Of a DNA stretch of 64,000 bases, positions 44,207 to 53,633 are shown one piece after another (position 1 is the first letter of the stretch; every line of letters starts with the position of its first letter). This DNA comes from Levilactobacillus mulengensis. GTDB lineage: Bacteria; Bacillota; Bacilli; Lactobacillales; Lactobacillaceae. Location: NCBI RefSeq assembly GCF_003946045.1, contig NZ_RHNW01000005.1, forward strand, positions 1-64,000, in the 5' to 3' direction. The notes under the pieces were generated by a model that saw only the letters and a program-made list of their open reading frames with translations, was not told the DNA's origin and did not search any database. A program made the translations under genes and the position numbers.

Positions 44207-45829
44207 TTAGTCAGGAAGTTCTTGGTAGTCGAAGTGGTCAAACGTAGCCACCTGTTCGTACCCTGCATAATCGACAGCTGCTAGCCCAACGAAGGCGCCA
44301 GTGAAGAAGCCACCTGACGTTTGTAGGACGTAGTCATCGGACAGGATAGCGGCGTCTAACGTGACTGGCACCGTTTCCCAAGTCTTACCGTCAAAGGAAT
44401 ACTGGTACGTGTAAGATTCCTTGCGCGCTTGGACTCTGAACCAAACGGATTTCGCATCTGCTGGAACCGGAATTGCGTTGTCCTTCAGGAAAGACGTGTA
44501 GGTATTGTCGTCGTTTTGAGCAACTTCAATCACGCGACCCTTCTTCTCATCGTTCGTGATGAAAATCCAGGAATAGTGCTTATCGTTATAGAAATTAGCC
44601 AAACCAGCCATTTGTTGGTAGCTGAATGGATCGAAGCTAACTTCCGTTTCGGCATCAAAATTAAAGGCTTGCCAGCGCCGCGCCACGAAGGACACGTCGA
44701 AGGTGCTAGATAAGGATTGTTGCCCCACCAACTTCAGCTTGCCGTCGCCGACTGTCCCCAATTTAGGGGTAAATGGCTGACGCAGCGTGTTCCAGTTGAG
44801 GTCCAGCGTGGATTTGCTAAAGTCATCGTGTTGCGAGTGATCCTTGGGCGCATCGGTTAAAATAGCGTCCTTAGGGGCTTCCACCTCAACTTGACCACCG
44901 TGACCGCCAACAACCCGTGGCCAACCAGCGTCATCCCATTCGACCTTTTGAATGGAAGTTTCCCGGCCTAACGTACTCCAGCCACGCGGATCATGACTGG
45001 ATTCGTTGGCGTGGTTCCAAGGACGGGCAACCAGCGAAGCGTAGTACCATTCGCCACCCGGCGTTGAGGCCAAGGCCCCGTGGCCCTGCTTTTGCAGGTA
45101 GAAATCAGGCGTGTCCACGTTCGTAATGAATGGCCCGTCTGGTTCGCCTTCAAAGGATAATTCATCGAGCGTCTTGGAGCGTGCCACGATTTCTTGGTGG
45201 GTAAAGACGGTCCCGCCTTCAGCGGCAAACAGGTAGTAATAACCGTTAATTTGATACAGGTGTGGCCCTTCGACCAACTTAACATCATCACCGTTGTAAA
45301 TGTTGCGGGCCGTTTCCGGCTTCAGTTGCATCGTATCCAGATCGAACTCGGTCAATGTAATCCCGTTAAAGGATTGCTTATACTCACGGTGATCCCAGGT
45401 TTGTTGCACCAGGTACTTACGCCCATTCTCATCGTGGAACAGGGAGGCATCAAAGCCGACCCCGTTGATCTTGATGGGATCCGTCCATGGCCCGTGAATA
45501 TCGGTCGCCGTGGTCAGGTAGTTGATCATATCCTTGAATGGTCCATCGGTAATTTTAACATCGGTGTAGATCAGCCAGAATTTACCATCGGCATAGCTCA
45601 AATCTGGCGCCCAAATGCCCCCAGAGGACGGATTACCCGTCATGTCGAGCAGGGTCTTCGTGGACAGTGGTGATGGCAACAGGTTCCAGTGAACCAGATC
45701 TTTAGATTCGTGTAACCGCACGCCAGGGAACCACTCGAAAGTTGAGTTGGCAATGTAGTAGGTATCACCCACCCGAATCATGCTGGGGTCGGCATTAAAA
45801 CCAGGTAACACAGGATTTTGAATTTTCAT
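44207..45829 (-). CDS. GH43 beta-xylosidase
   Basis: A 540-residue cytoplasmic GH43 enzyme. Catalytic residues are Asp14 (FNADPS), the Asp of VGFDASLF and Glu of VEGPHLY. The N-terminal propeller is followed from about residue 330 by a beta-sandwich domain (SFDVSFVARRWQAF...), the architecture of the xylan 1,4-beta-xylosidases of LAB. It would release xylose from the non-reducing end of xylo-oligosaccharides. AAAGGATAAA precedes the ATG. A long stem-loop separates it from the esterase upstream. Confidence 0.93.
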   Translation of the reverse strand: MKIQNPVLPGFNADPSMIRVGDTYYIANSTFEWFPGVRLHESKDLVHWNLLPSPLSTKTLLDMTGNPSSGGIWAPDLSYADGKFWLIYTDVKITDGPFKDMINYLTTATDIHGPWTDPIKINGVGFDASLFHDENGRKYLVQQTWDHREYKQSFNGITLTEFDLDTMQLKPETARNIYNGDDVKLVEGPHLYQINGYYYLFAAEGGTVFTHQEIVARSKTLDELSFEGEPDGPFITNVDTPDFYLQKQGHGALASTPGGEWYYASLVARPWNHANESSHDPRGWSTLGRETSIQKVEWDDAGWPRVVGGHGGQVEVEAPKDAILTDAPKDHSQHDDFSKSTLDLNWNTLRQPFTPKLGTVGDGKLKLVGQQSLSSTFDVSFVARRWQAFNFDAETEVSFDPFSYQQMAGLANFYNDKHYSWIFITNDEKKGRVIEVAQNDDNTYTSFLKDNAIPVPADAKSVWFRVQARKESYTYQYSFDGKTWETVPVTLDAAILSDDYVLQTSGGFFTGAFVGLAAVDYAGYEQVATFDHFDYQELPD

Positions 45830-45933
45830 AAGAAATTTATCCTTTCGTGTAAACTGAAATTTAATTTAACAGGGCCTTTCGTTCGACCGTAAATACTTCT
45901 GATAACAAACTTGATAGCACGAATAACGAATAA

Positions 45934-45977
45934 ATGGGGATTCAAACCTGGCAAGCTCGCCAGACCTGAATCCCCAT
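45934..45977. terminator. Long intercistronic stem-loop
   Basis: ATGGGGATTCA-CTGGC type arms pair over about 19 bp (45934-45953 with 45958-45977). The T tract is weak, so it may stop only part of the transcripts or protect the mRNA end. Confidence 0.6.
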
Positions 45978-46009
45978 CTTTCGTCATCATTTTGGAACCG
46001 CCGTGACGG

Positions 46010-46795
46010 CTATTTCTGGCCTAGCAACGTCTCCTTGAAGAACCCGAGAGTTTCTTTAAGCAACGTTTCTTTCACAGCAACTGAGTTCCAAGCATGACTG
46101 GCGCCTGGCACAACAACCAGATTTGTTGGCTGTTGATAAACGCTTTGATATTTCTTTGAGTAGCTGAGCGGTGCAATGTTATCCGCATCCCCATGAATGA
46201 TGGTTACTGGGCCCTTAAATTTGGCAGCCTCTTCGTAGATTTGAATGTTTTGTAAATCCGCAAAGAACGCCGGTCCTAGTTTTAAGCTATTGAAGTCCAG
46301 ATAACCCGTCTGGGAAACCGTATCCGTCGACTTGCCCTGCAACACGTGTTTGTTGGCAATCTCATCAACAAAGACCGCCGCTGGTGACCACATGCACAGT
46401 GACTTGATCTCGTTTGGGAGCTGCCCCGCTGTCATACTAGCGGCCACACTGCCCAAACTCATGCCAAGTAACGACAAGCGCTGGGTATCAACGAAATCCA
46501 GTGTCTGAACAAACGCAACCAGTGCGCGGCTTTCCTCGAGTTCCTGACTGAAGGTAAAGTCGATGAAGTCCCCGTCACTCTCGCCATGGTAACCGTAGTC
46601 AAAAGCAATTGCTGCGATGCCATTTTTGTTGAGTAAGCGACTCATGTAGACGAAGGAATTAAACGCCTCGTCACGATTCGAACTGAATCCATGAAACATC
46701 AGGACGGTTGGCTGTTGACCCGTCACGCCGTCTGGGATATGCGCCGTTCCGCGCAAGGTCAACCCGTTGATTTCCGTTGATAACTGTTTAATCAT
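46010..46795 (-). CDS. Alpha/beta hydrolase, probable acyl (feruloyl/cinnamoyl-type) esterase
   Basis: A 261-residue single-domain hydrolase with oxyanion loop MFHGFSSNRDE, nucleophile Ser in GMSLGS, acid Asp in IHGDADNIAP and His in PGASHAWN. The size and HGF-S-R-start resemble LAB cinnamoyl esterases; context with GH43 and GH51 enzymes suggests removal of ferulate or acetate from arabinoxylan oligosaccharides. Substrate is inferred. GGAGGAG lies 8 bases before the ATG and the gene follows another esterase by 16 bases. Confidence 0.83.
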   Translation of the reverse strand: MIKQLSTEINGLTLRGTAHIPDGVTGQQPTVLMFHGFSSNRDEAFNSFVYMSRLLNKNGIAAIAFDYGYHGESDGDFIDFTFSQELEESRALVAFVQTLDFVDTQRLSLLGMSLGSVAASMTAGQLPNEIKSLCMWSPAAVFVDEIANKHVLQGKSTDTVSQTGYLDFNSLKLGPAFFADLQNIQIYEEAAKFKGPVTIIHGDADNIAPLSYSKKYQSVYQQPTNLVVVPGASHAWNSVAVKETLLKETLGFFKETLLGQK

Positions 46796-46811
46796 TGCCT
46801 ATCTCCTCCCG

Positions 46812-47669
46812 CTATCGACTGTCGGTTGGCAGATGCTTCGTGATAAATCTGGCAATCTTGTCCCAAACAGCCGCACTCCAAAAATTACTCTCATGGTCGG
46901 CACCTGATACCGTAACCGCTTCCACTTCATAGCCGTTGCGGTCAAGACATTCGGCCATTTCTGGCATTTGTTGATAGGGTACCAAGGTATCCTTGGACCC
47001 GTGCATCAACAGAAATGGCGGATAACTTTGGTCGGGGCGAACTTGATAGACGGGACTCATCTGTTCAAGTGTCTTGGGAAACTCGGTATTTTCCAAGTGC
47101 TGGGTCACTTCGACAAATTCCTTTTGATTCTTCAAAGCAACGACATTTGACACGCCGAAACAGCTAACAACCACGTCAACCTTGTCCGAGAATCCTGCGT
47201 AATCAGCCGTTTCGTAGCGCGGATCACCCGCGGTCAACCCGACCAACTGCATCGCATTGCCCCCGGAAGAGGTACCCAGGCCAATGACCTTATCAGCATC
47301 AATCGCATACTGCGCGGCATGTGCCCGCAAAAACCGAATGGCACATTTGACGTCCTGGAGAAAGGCTGGGAACGGATGGCCCTCAAACGCATTGCGGTGT
47401 TTGACCATGGCCACCACGTAGCCCTGCTTCGCTAGGTTTGCTAATTGAATAACTTCGAAACCATTATCACCGGTTTGCCAGCCGCTTCCTTGAACAAAGA
47501 CCACCACAGGAAACGTTTGATCCGTTGGGCCCTCTAAGGACAGGCGCCACGGCACAATCAAATCCAACACTTGGTTGGGTTCTCCGCCGTCTTCACAGTA
47601 GGAAATGTTTGGGATCACTGAGTACATCCCCGCGTAATGATCATTCGACGACAAGTAACTGCTAATCAT
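46812..47669 (-). CDS. Alpha/beta hydrolase of the BD-FAE (carbohydrate esterase) type
   Basis: A 285-residue cytoplasmic esterase. The oxyanion loop reads FVQGSGWQTGDN (HGGGW-type variant), the nucleophile Ser is in GTSSGGNAM, Asp is in LMHGSKDTLVP and His in GADHESNF. This family contains acetyl-xylan and feruloyl esterases, again fitting arabinoxylan. The ATG at 47669 has AAGGGG 8 bases upstream. It lies 35 bases after the large GH43 gene and 16 before the next esterase. Confidence 0.83.
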   Translation of the reverse strand: MISSYLSSNDHYAGMYSVIPNISYCEDGGEPNQVLDLIVPWRLSLEGPTDQTFPVVVFVQGSGWQTGDNGFEVIQLANLAKQGYVVAMVKHRNAFEGHPFPAFLQDVKCAIRFLRAHAAQYAIDADKVIGLGTSSGGNAMQLVGLTAGDPRYETADYAGFSDKVDVVVSCFGVSNVVALKNQKEFVEVTQHLENTEFPKTLEQMSPVYQVRPDQSYPPFLLMHGSKDTLVPYQQMPEMAECLDRNGYEVEAVTVSGADHESNFWSAAVWDKIARFITKHLPTDSR

Positions 47670-47704
47670 TCACTCAACCCCTTGTTCTTGGTTCTCTAAA
47701 CAAC

Positions 47705-49513
47705 TTAGTTTTTCTTCGGGTCAATCTTCACCTGTAAGGCAACATTGACCAGTTGTGGCTTGAGGTCCAGGTCCTCGGTCATCCCTAGGTCTGGCTCGCC
47801 ATCAACATCGAAGTGCACGCGCCGAATACCAGAACTCCGTGGCCCCTCTTTACCTGGGTGCGCATGGTAACTGTTCCAGTAATGACCGTCATCATCAATA
47901 ACATAGGCATTGTGACCGGGGCCAAATTCGCCGGCAACCGTGTTGGACGTCAGGATTGGGTAGTTACTCTTCTGCCAATTCTCTGGGTCTAACGGGGACA
48001 ACTCCCGGTCGATTTGCATCAGACCAACCACGTAGCTGTCATCAATCAGCGCCCCAGAATAGGTCAAGTACACCTTACCGTTTCGTTGAATCGCAAATGG
48101 TCCTTCATTAACTGGCGCGCGGTTGTTTTCCCACCCATAGATGGGTTTGGCAATCACGACGGGGTCCGAAATCATTTGCCAAGGATGAGCAGCATCCACT
48201 TCAGCAATGTAGAGCCAAGCACCTAAATCGTTGGGCACAAACTGCCGTTGCGACCAGGTCACGTAAATGTGATCATCGATTTGAAATTCCGTCATATCCA
48301 GCGTAATCCCTTGCTTGATCAGCGGGTCACCGTTGGGCTTAACCACCCGTTTAGGTTCACACCAGTCACTAGCTAACATGGGGTTGCCGTTTGGCTTCAA
48401 AGCCATGACATACGACTGCACGTCTTCAAACCGGTCGATAGTGGCTGAGTGGAACACGAACAGCTGGCCATCGATGATATGAAATTCTGGCGCCCAGAGC
48501 AGGTTGCCAATCGTATCGTACATGTTACTGTCCAAGATTTTAACTTCTTGTGCCGTCACTAATTCAGGAACTGAATTGGCTTCACGGATGTACAAGCTAT
48601 GATTCCGGTCCGCATCATTCGTGGCAATGAAGTAATACTTATCTTGCCAGCGACCAATGCAAGGATCTGCACGGTCTAACGCCATTGGGAAGATAAAGTG
48701 ATCTTGGTGAATCCGACCCTTGATTGTAAGACTTTGTGGCTTGGTAAAGTCAATGTTGCGACTGTACCAATCGACACGTTTGTTGGTCTCGGTCCCATCG
48801 CTATACTTCGCGACAGCCTTAACCTCTTCTAATTCTTGCTGACTACCGACTGTGACTTCCTTAGGGAGCTCATTAGCCGTGTTGTACGGTTCATCTAACT
48901 TATTCAGCAGATAATCACCGATGGCATCACTAATGCTAATCTCCCCACGAGGAATGCAGCCATCAATATTTTCGGCAGCAACCTTGGGCTGGTTCGGAAT
49001 CGTAGCAACTTCACTTTGTTCGTTACCACTGATTTCAAATGCCTGGGTGTCTGCATTAAACCAGAAGCTGGCGGCGTAACACTTGCCGGAAACTTCCCGC
49101 CAGAAGACCTTCTGGGCCATCTGACCATCGACTCTGACCTCTAAGATCACGTCGTTGCCAACCTTGATTGACGCCAATTGTTGATAGTGGACAAAATCTT
49201 CGGTCGTGAAGCACAGGAGTTCACCTTTGCTGGTTAAGTCATTCTCAGCCTTGGAACCCGTTTGAATCGCAAAGATACCAAATGTGGTGTCATTGATTTG
49301 GAAGATGCAGGGTTGAATCAACGTTTTCGCGTCGATACTGCCGTCGTCCTTTTCAATACCCTTAGGGAAAAGCACCCCATAATTGTGATTCAACGCTTTA
49401 AAGGCTGACCCATTTTGGGAAATCCCTAAATGCATTGAGTGAGATAACTTGGCGTCATAGCCCTCATCGTTCCACGGATCACGTTCATAACAAAGTAATT
49501 GATAATTTTTCAT
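47705..49513 (-). CDS. Large GH43-family arabinofuranosidase-like enzyme with two propeller-like halves
   Basis: A 602-residue cytoplasmic protein. The C-terminal propeller (from about residue 275) shows GH43 residues: Asp in DRADPCIGRW, the LLWAPEFH strand, and Glu in NEGPFAIQ. Before it lies an Ig-like segment (about 215-272, AVAKYSDGTETNKRVDWYS). Residues 1-200 also look propeller-like (FQINDTTFGIFAI, LLCFTTEDFVHY) but lack the catalytic set and may bind carbohydrate. Function is likely arabinofuranosidase. GAGGTGG precedes the ATG. Confidence 0.82.
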   Translation of the reverse strand: MKNYQLLCYERDPWNDEGYDAKLSHSMHLGISQNGSAFKALNHNYGVLFPKGIEKDDGSIDAKTLIQPCIFQINDTTFGIFAIQTGSKAENDLTSKGELLCFTTEDFVHYQQLASIKVGNDVILEVRVDGQMAQKVFWREVSGKCYAASFWFNADTQAFEISGNEQSEVATIPNQPKVAAENIDGCIPRGEISISDAIGDYLLNKLDEPYNTANELPKEVTVGSQQELEEVKAVAKYSDGTETNKRVDWYSRNIDFTKPQSLTIKGRIHQDHFIFPMALDRADPCIGRWQDKYYFIATNDADRNHSLYIREANSVPELVTAQEVKILDSNMYDTIGNLLWAPEFHIIDGQLFVFHSATIDRFEDVQSYVMALKPNGNPMLASDWCEPKRVVKPNGDPLIKQGITLDMTEFQIDDHIYVTWSQRQFVPNDLGAWLYIAEVDAAHPWQMISDPVVIAKPIYGWENNRAPVNEGPFAIQRNGKVYLTYSGALIDDSYVVGLMQIDRELSPLDPENWQKSNYPILTSNTVAGEFGPGHNAYVIDDDGHYWNSYHAHPGKEGPRSSGIRRVHFDVDGEPDLGMTEDLDLKPQLVNVALQVKIDPKKN

Positions 49514-49550
49514 AAGCTAACCACCTCGTAAGTTCTCCTGGATCGACTGA

Positions 49551-50987
49551 CTAGTCTTCGACTGCTTGTTCTTGTTCAGCCTTTTTGTTACGAGCATCAA
49601 TTTCAGCACTCATTTTGTTCATGCTGCTGTCGGTGATTGGGTAGAAGATAAACAGAATCATCCCGGCAATGATGAAGATCAGTGGCAATAAGGATTGCAT
49701 GGTCAAGATACCGTGTAAGGTACTTGCGGTTTGCATCTTCAAGCTAGCGTTGAAGCCGATAAACTTCAAGAAGTAACCAGGAACCACACCACCTAAAGCC
49801 AAACCTAAGGCAACGGCGAAGGAACAAACGGAACTGATGATAGCGTTTTCACGTTTGCCTAACTTCCAGTCACCGTAGTTAACAACTTCGGTTTCGAAGG
49901 CCCACATGTAACCAGTGGTAACGATCATCCCGATGGAAGCTAATAATTTACCAGTCATAACCAAGCCAACGCTGTGGGCGTTACCAAAGTACATGATCAA
50001 GAGACCTAACATTAAGACGCCACTGAAACCGAGCATCAACCCTTTACGACCCATGTGACGCTTAAACCATGGGAACAATGGCACTAAGATAAATGAAGGA
50101 AGTGACCCTAACAAGTTAAAGTACTTCAATAAATCAGGACGGCCCATGTTGTAAGTTACGTAGTAAGAACCGGATGAGTTAACAATACTCATGAAAATGA
50201 AGGCCAAGATGAGGTAGGCCAGTAAAATAGCAAATGGTTTGTTGACTTTCATTTGAACAAAGATATCTTTAAAGGAAACATCGTCCGTTGCTTGAGCAGA
50301 CATGTGGTAGTGTTCGTGAATCATGGTGAAAGCAAAGAGTAACCCAATCAGACCCATGATGGCGAAGATACCCATCGTCAGGAACCAACCTTTTTGAGAA
50401 GCTTGGCCGGTGTAGGCGCCAGAGAAACCAGTAACTAAGAATGGTACCCCAAATGAGATCAACATCCCACCAACGTTTGAGCAGAACATGCTGTAAGCGT
50501 TCAGTTGGGCAATTTCATCGTTGTCCCGCGTCATGGCAGCTGGCATCGCACCTAATGGTGACAGGAACGTGTTCAGTAAGGATAACCCAACGTAAGTCGT
50601 GTACGCGTAAACAAGTTTGAATGTGTAAGCGCCACCAATTGAGTAGAAACAAAGGACGGATAAGACCGCATAAGGAATGGCTAAGTAAAGTAAGTACCCA
50701 CGATATTTACCAAATTTAGTCGTTCGTTTGTCAACCCACGTCCCATAAACTGGGCTGGCAACCGCATCAATAATTCTAACGAGTAAGAACATTAACGCGG
50801 CATCTGCTGGCTTCAATCCATAAACGTTGGTATAGAAGAATAACAGATAGGTACTGACCACGTTAAAGATCAGGTTGACGGACATCGAGCCAATCCCTTG
50901 ACCCAACTTTTCTGTGAATTTCAGCTTTGGCATTACCTGAGCTTGTACGCTTTGCGCTTCATTATTTTCCAAAAGATTTTCCCCCAC
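49551..50987 (-). CDS. GPH-family sugar/glycoside:cation symporter
   Basis: A 478-residue MFS-related permease of the glycoside-pentoside-hexuronide group (MelB/XynT-like), twelve helices, with KLGQGIGSMSVNLIF at the first helix and the conserved VRIIDAVASPVYGTWVDKRTTKFGKYRGYLL loop in parts. It would import arabino- or xylo-oligosaccharides with a cation. GTG at 50987 begins one base after the GH51 stop; TTG at 50972, about 8 bases after GTGGGGGA, is an equally good start. It sits second in the operon. Confidence 0.9.
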   Translation of the reverse strand: MGENLLENNEAQSVQAQVMPKLKFTEKLGQGIGSMSVNLIFNVVSTYLLFFYTNVYGLKPADAALMFLLVRIIDAVASPVYGTWVDKRTTKFGKYRGYLLYLAIPYAVLSVLCFYSIGGAYTFKLVYAYTTYVGLSLLNTFLSPLGAMPAAMTRDNDEIAQLNAYSMFCSNVGGMLISFGVPFLVTGFSGAYTGQASQKGWFLTMGIFAIMGLIGLLFAFTMIHEHYHMSAQATDDVSFKDIFVQMKVNKPFAILLAYLILAFIFMSIVNSSGSYYVTYNMGRPDLLKYFNLLGSLPSFILVPLFPWFKRHMGRKGLMLGFSGVLMLGLLIMYFGNAHSVGLVMTGKLLASIGMIVTTGYMWAFETEVVNYGDWKLGKRENAIISSVCSFAVALGLALGGVVPGYFLKFIGFNASLKMQTASTLHGILTMQSLLPLIFIIAGMILFIFYPITDSSMNKMSAEIDARNKKAEQEQAVED

Positions 50988-50988
50988 T

Positions 50989-52422
50989 CTATTTGATAGG
51001 AAGCTTCATCGTCACAATTTCTCGTGGATCCAAGTTCATCTTGAGTTCATTACCCGTGACCGTGTAGTCTGCGTAATCCTTGTCGACGACGGCATCTGGA
51101 TGATCAAGATCGTTGTGCGCATTCATTTCAGCTGGGTTCAAGCACTTCGTGTAGGTGATGTCGCCAATTGCTTTAGGCAAAGTCAGGGTTAACTCGTGTG
51201 CTTTATCAGGATTAACGTTACATACAGAAACGATGTAGTTGTTGTCCTTTTCTGAAACGGTGTAGTTTAAGTCATTGTTCATTTCATGGAATGCTTGTAA
51301 CAACCGGGCATCTTGATGTAGCTGGTACATCTTGAAGACATAGTAGGTTGGCGTCAAAATAATCTTGTCGCCTTCGGTCATCACCATACTCTGCAAAACA
51401 TTGATCATCTGTGCAATGTTCGCCATCTTAATCCGGCCAGCATACTTGTTAAAGATGTTCAGTGACGTGGCAGCAACAGCGGCATCCCGCATCGTGTTTT
51501 GTTGAATCAGGAAGGCGGGGTTCGTGCCCTTCAACGGCTGGAACCAAGTCCCCCATTCGTCGACAACCAAGTCCGTGGACTTTGGCATCAATTCCAGGTG
51601 CCGGGAGATCATGTCGTCAATTTGACGGGCACTGTTCAATAAGCTCGTCCAATCTTCAGCGTTAAAGTCGACCGCGTCACCCTTGTCGTTCCACCCATTA
51701 GTTAAGGCGTAATGGTGTAAGGCTAAGCCATCCATAAAGGGTTCAGCGCGTTCCGTAACTTCCTTGGTCCAGGCATAATCGTCATCGCTAGGACCACTAG
51801 CAACCTTGTACATTGGACCGTTGTATTCTGAAACGTAGGTCTGGAAGCGCCGGTAAACGTCTGAATAGTACTCAGCGCTCATAAAGCCGCCGCCCATCCA
51901 AGCTTCGTTGCCTAATCCCAAGAACTTAATCTTGTAAGGCGCCGCATGACCATTTTGCCGCCGTAAGTTAGCGAAGTAAGAATCGCCATCGGCCGTCATG
52001 TATTCGATCCAATCAACCATTTCCTTGACGGTCCCACTACCTAAGTTAATGTTGATGTAGGCTTCACACCCCAGTTGGCGGCAAAGTTCAAAGAACTCGT
52101 CCGTCCCGAAGGAGTTGTCTTCAACTACGGCACCCCAACTATGGTTGATGGTCTTTGGCCGCTGATCCACTGGCCCAATCCCATTTTCCCAATGGTACTC
52201 ATCAGCGTAGCTACCGCCGGGCCAACGTAGCACTGGAATATGTAAGTCTTTCAGCGCATTGACCACGTCGCTCCGCAGTCCATTGACATTTTCAATTGGG
52301 CTGTCCTTGCCAACCCAGATACCATCGTAAATCCCATGCCCCAAATGCTCTGCAAATTGTCCTTGTAAATACTTACTAATCAGAATCTTGTCATTTGACT
52401 CATCCGTAACTTTCGCCTTCAT
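50989..52422 (-). CDS. abfA: GH51 alpha-L-arabinofuranosidase
   Basis: A 477-residue cytoplasmic family 51 enzyme removing terminal arabinofuranose from arabinan or arabinoxylan fragments. The WPGGSYADEYHW segment is near residue 60, the acid/base Glu is in GLGNEAWMGG, and the nucleophile Glu is in VVDEWGTWF; a C-terminal beta-sandwich follows. ATG at 52422 has GGAGAG 9 bases upstream; the frame extends to 52476. It is the first gene of the operon and carries the promoter with a cre site. Confidence 0.94.
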   Translation of the reverse strand: MKAKVTDESNDKILISKYLQGQFAEHLGHGIYDGIWVGKDSPIENVNGLRSDVVNALKDLHIPVLRWPGGSYADEYHWENGIGPVDQRPKTINHSWGAVVEDNSFGTDEFFELCRQLGCEAYININLGSGTVKEMVDWIEYMTADGDSYFANLRRQNGHAAPYKIKFLGLGNEAWMGGGFMSAEYYSDVYRRFQTYVSEYNGPMYKVASGPSDDDYAWTKEVTERAEPFMDGLALHHYALTNGWNDKGDAVDFNAEDWTSLLNSARQIDDMISRHLELMPKSTDLVVDEWGTWFQPLKGTNPAFLIQQNTMRDAAVAATSLNIFNKYAGRIKMANIAQMINVLQSMVMTEGDKIILTPTYYVFKMYQLHQDARLLQAFHEMNNDLNYTVSEKDNNYIVSVCNVNPDKAHELTLTLPKAIGDITYTKCLNPAEMNAHNDLDHPDAVVDKDYADYTVTGNELKMNLDPREIVTMKLPIK

Positions 52423-52481
52423 AGGCTCACTCTCCAAATAAGTAATAGTTAAGATATCTTGTATTCCTGTGCACAACCCTA

Positions 52482-52508
52482 TGTTAGCGCTTGCAAAGTC
52501 GAAGTCAA
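52482..52508 (-). promoter_or_regulatory. Promoter with overlapping cre site for the arabinoxylan operon
   Basis: On the minus strand TGCAAGCGCTAACA (52482-52495) matches cre at 13 of 14 positions. A candidate -35 TTGACT (52503-52508) is 16 bases from TAACAT, so CcpA binding would cover the -10. The shared divergent region also carries TATAAT at 52572-52577 for the regulator gene. Confidence 0.65.
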
Positions 52509-52631
52509 TATCGTTTTTGTTGATTGCTTAACTTTATTTGAATCTACTAATCATTTTCGTTATCAAGGGAGTATAATTGACCTATCGGTAAGATGGCTTA
52601 GTAACATATAGACTACTTAGGAGATGTATTC

Positions 52632-53540
52632 ATGGATTTATCACTTACAAATAATTCATTGCCGGCGTTCTCGGCGTTAGATAATCCGGTCAGACTAGAA
52701 ATCATCAATTTACTGTCAAAATCAAAGATGAACGTGAAGGAAATTGCGACGGCTGTAGGCCTCAGCAGTACCATCACCATCATGCATTTGAACAAGTTAG
52801 AAGCTGCACATATTATTCGCACCGAAAAGCACGGAAATCAGCGAATCTCCATCTTAACGGTCGACAACATTACCATTCATTTTCCCCAGCAACTTTACGT
52901 CCCCTATGAAAAATACGAATTCAATATTCCCATTGGGCAATACACCCATTACCAAGTTGCCCCAACATGTGGCCTAGCTGGTCAAACCGGCTTCATTGGC
53001 AAGGTCGACAATCCCAAATACTTTATGAATCCTGAACGAACCGATGCTGGGATGCTGTGGTTCTCCAACGGCTTCGTTGAATACACGGTACCCAACTACC
53101 TGGCCCCCGACCAACAGATCAAGATGATTGAATTTAATGTTGAGCTGAGTTCAGAATTTCCGTTCTCAAATAACAATTGGCTGTCCGATATTACCCTTTC
53201 CTTGGCGGGTAAGACGCTGGGCACCTGGACCAGCCCCGGTGACTTCTCCGACGTTCGGGGGAAATTCACGCCCGAATGGGTCTACAGCGATATGAATCAA
53301 TATGGTTTACTAAAAACGATTCGAATCTCTGAGTATGGGACCTTTATCGACGGTCACCATTTCTCCGATGTCACCATCTCAGATATCGATGCTAAACGTG
53401 ACAACTGGACGCTACGATTCTCCGTACCTAAAACCGCTGAACACTGCGGTGGCTGCACGATCTTTGGCAAGCACTTTGGTAATTACAATCAGGATATTAG
53501 CTTCCGGACCTACTACCAGGAGAAAATTAAGAGCGACTAG
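52632..53540 (+). CDS. ArsR-like winged-helix regulator with large C-terminal domain
   Basis: A 302-residue protein divergent from the GH51 operon. The N-terminus (residues about 10-80: ALDNPVRLEIINLLS...MNVKEIATAVGLSSTITIMHLNKLEAAHIIR) is an ArsR-type winged helix. The remaining 215 residues form a beta-rich domain with PTCGLAG and HCGGCTIFG cysteine motifs, larger than in metal-sensing ArsR proteins, and probably senses a sugar or builds dimers. Control of the adjacent operon is inferred from the divergent layout. AGGAGATG precedes the ATG. Confidence 0.82.
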   Translation: MDLSLTNNSLPAFSALDNPVRLEIINLLSKSKMNVKEIATAVGLSSTITIMHLNKLEAAHIIRTEKHGNQRISILTVDNITIHFPQQLYVPYEKYEFNIPIGQYTHYQVAPTCGLAGQTGFIGKVDNPKYFMNPERTDAGMLWFSNGFVEYTVPNYLAPDQQIKMIEFNVELSSEFPFSNNNWLSDITLSLAGKTLGTWTSPGDFSDVRGKFTPEWVYSDMNQYGLLKTIRISEYGTFIDGHHFSDVTISDIDAKRDNWTLRFSVPKTAEHCGGCTIFGKHFGNYNQDISFRTYYQEKIKSD

Positions 53541-53546
53541 CTGGGC

Positions 53547-53592
53547 ATAAAAAACGGCGCCACCGTGGTTAAACCGCGATGACGCTGTTTCT
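53547..53592. terminator. Bidirectional terminator
   Basis: AACGGCGCCACCG and CGATGACGCTGTT arms pair with two mismatches around GGTTAAACC, with A and T runs outside. Genes converge here. Confidence 0.75.
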
Positions 53593-53633
53593 TTGTGCAC
53601 TGCTCGCATCCTTATTGATGCCGAGTATCTGGT

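Noticed and set aside
43980-44210. Short frames between the two GH43 genes
   Set aside because: Neither strand has a ribosome site or recognisable motif.
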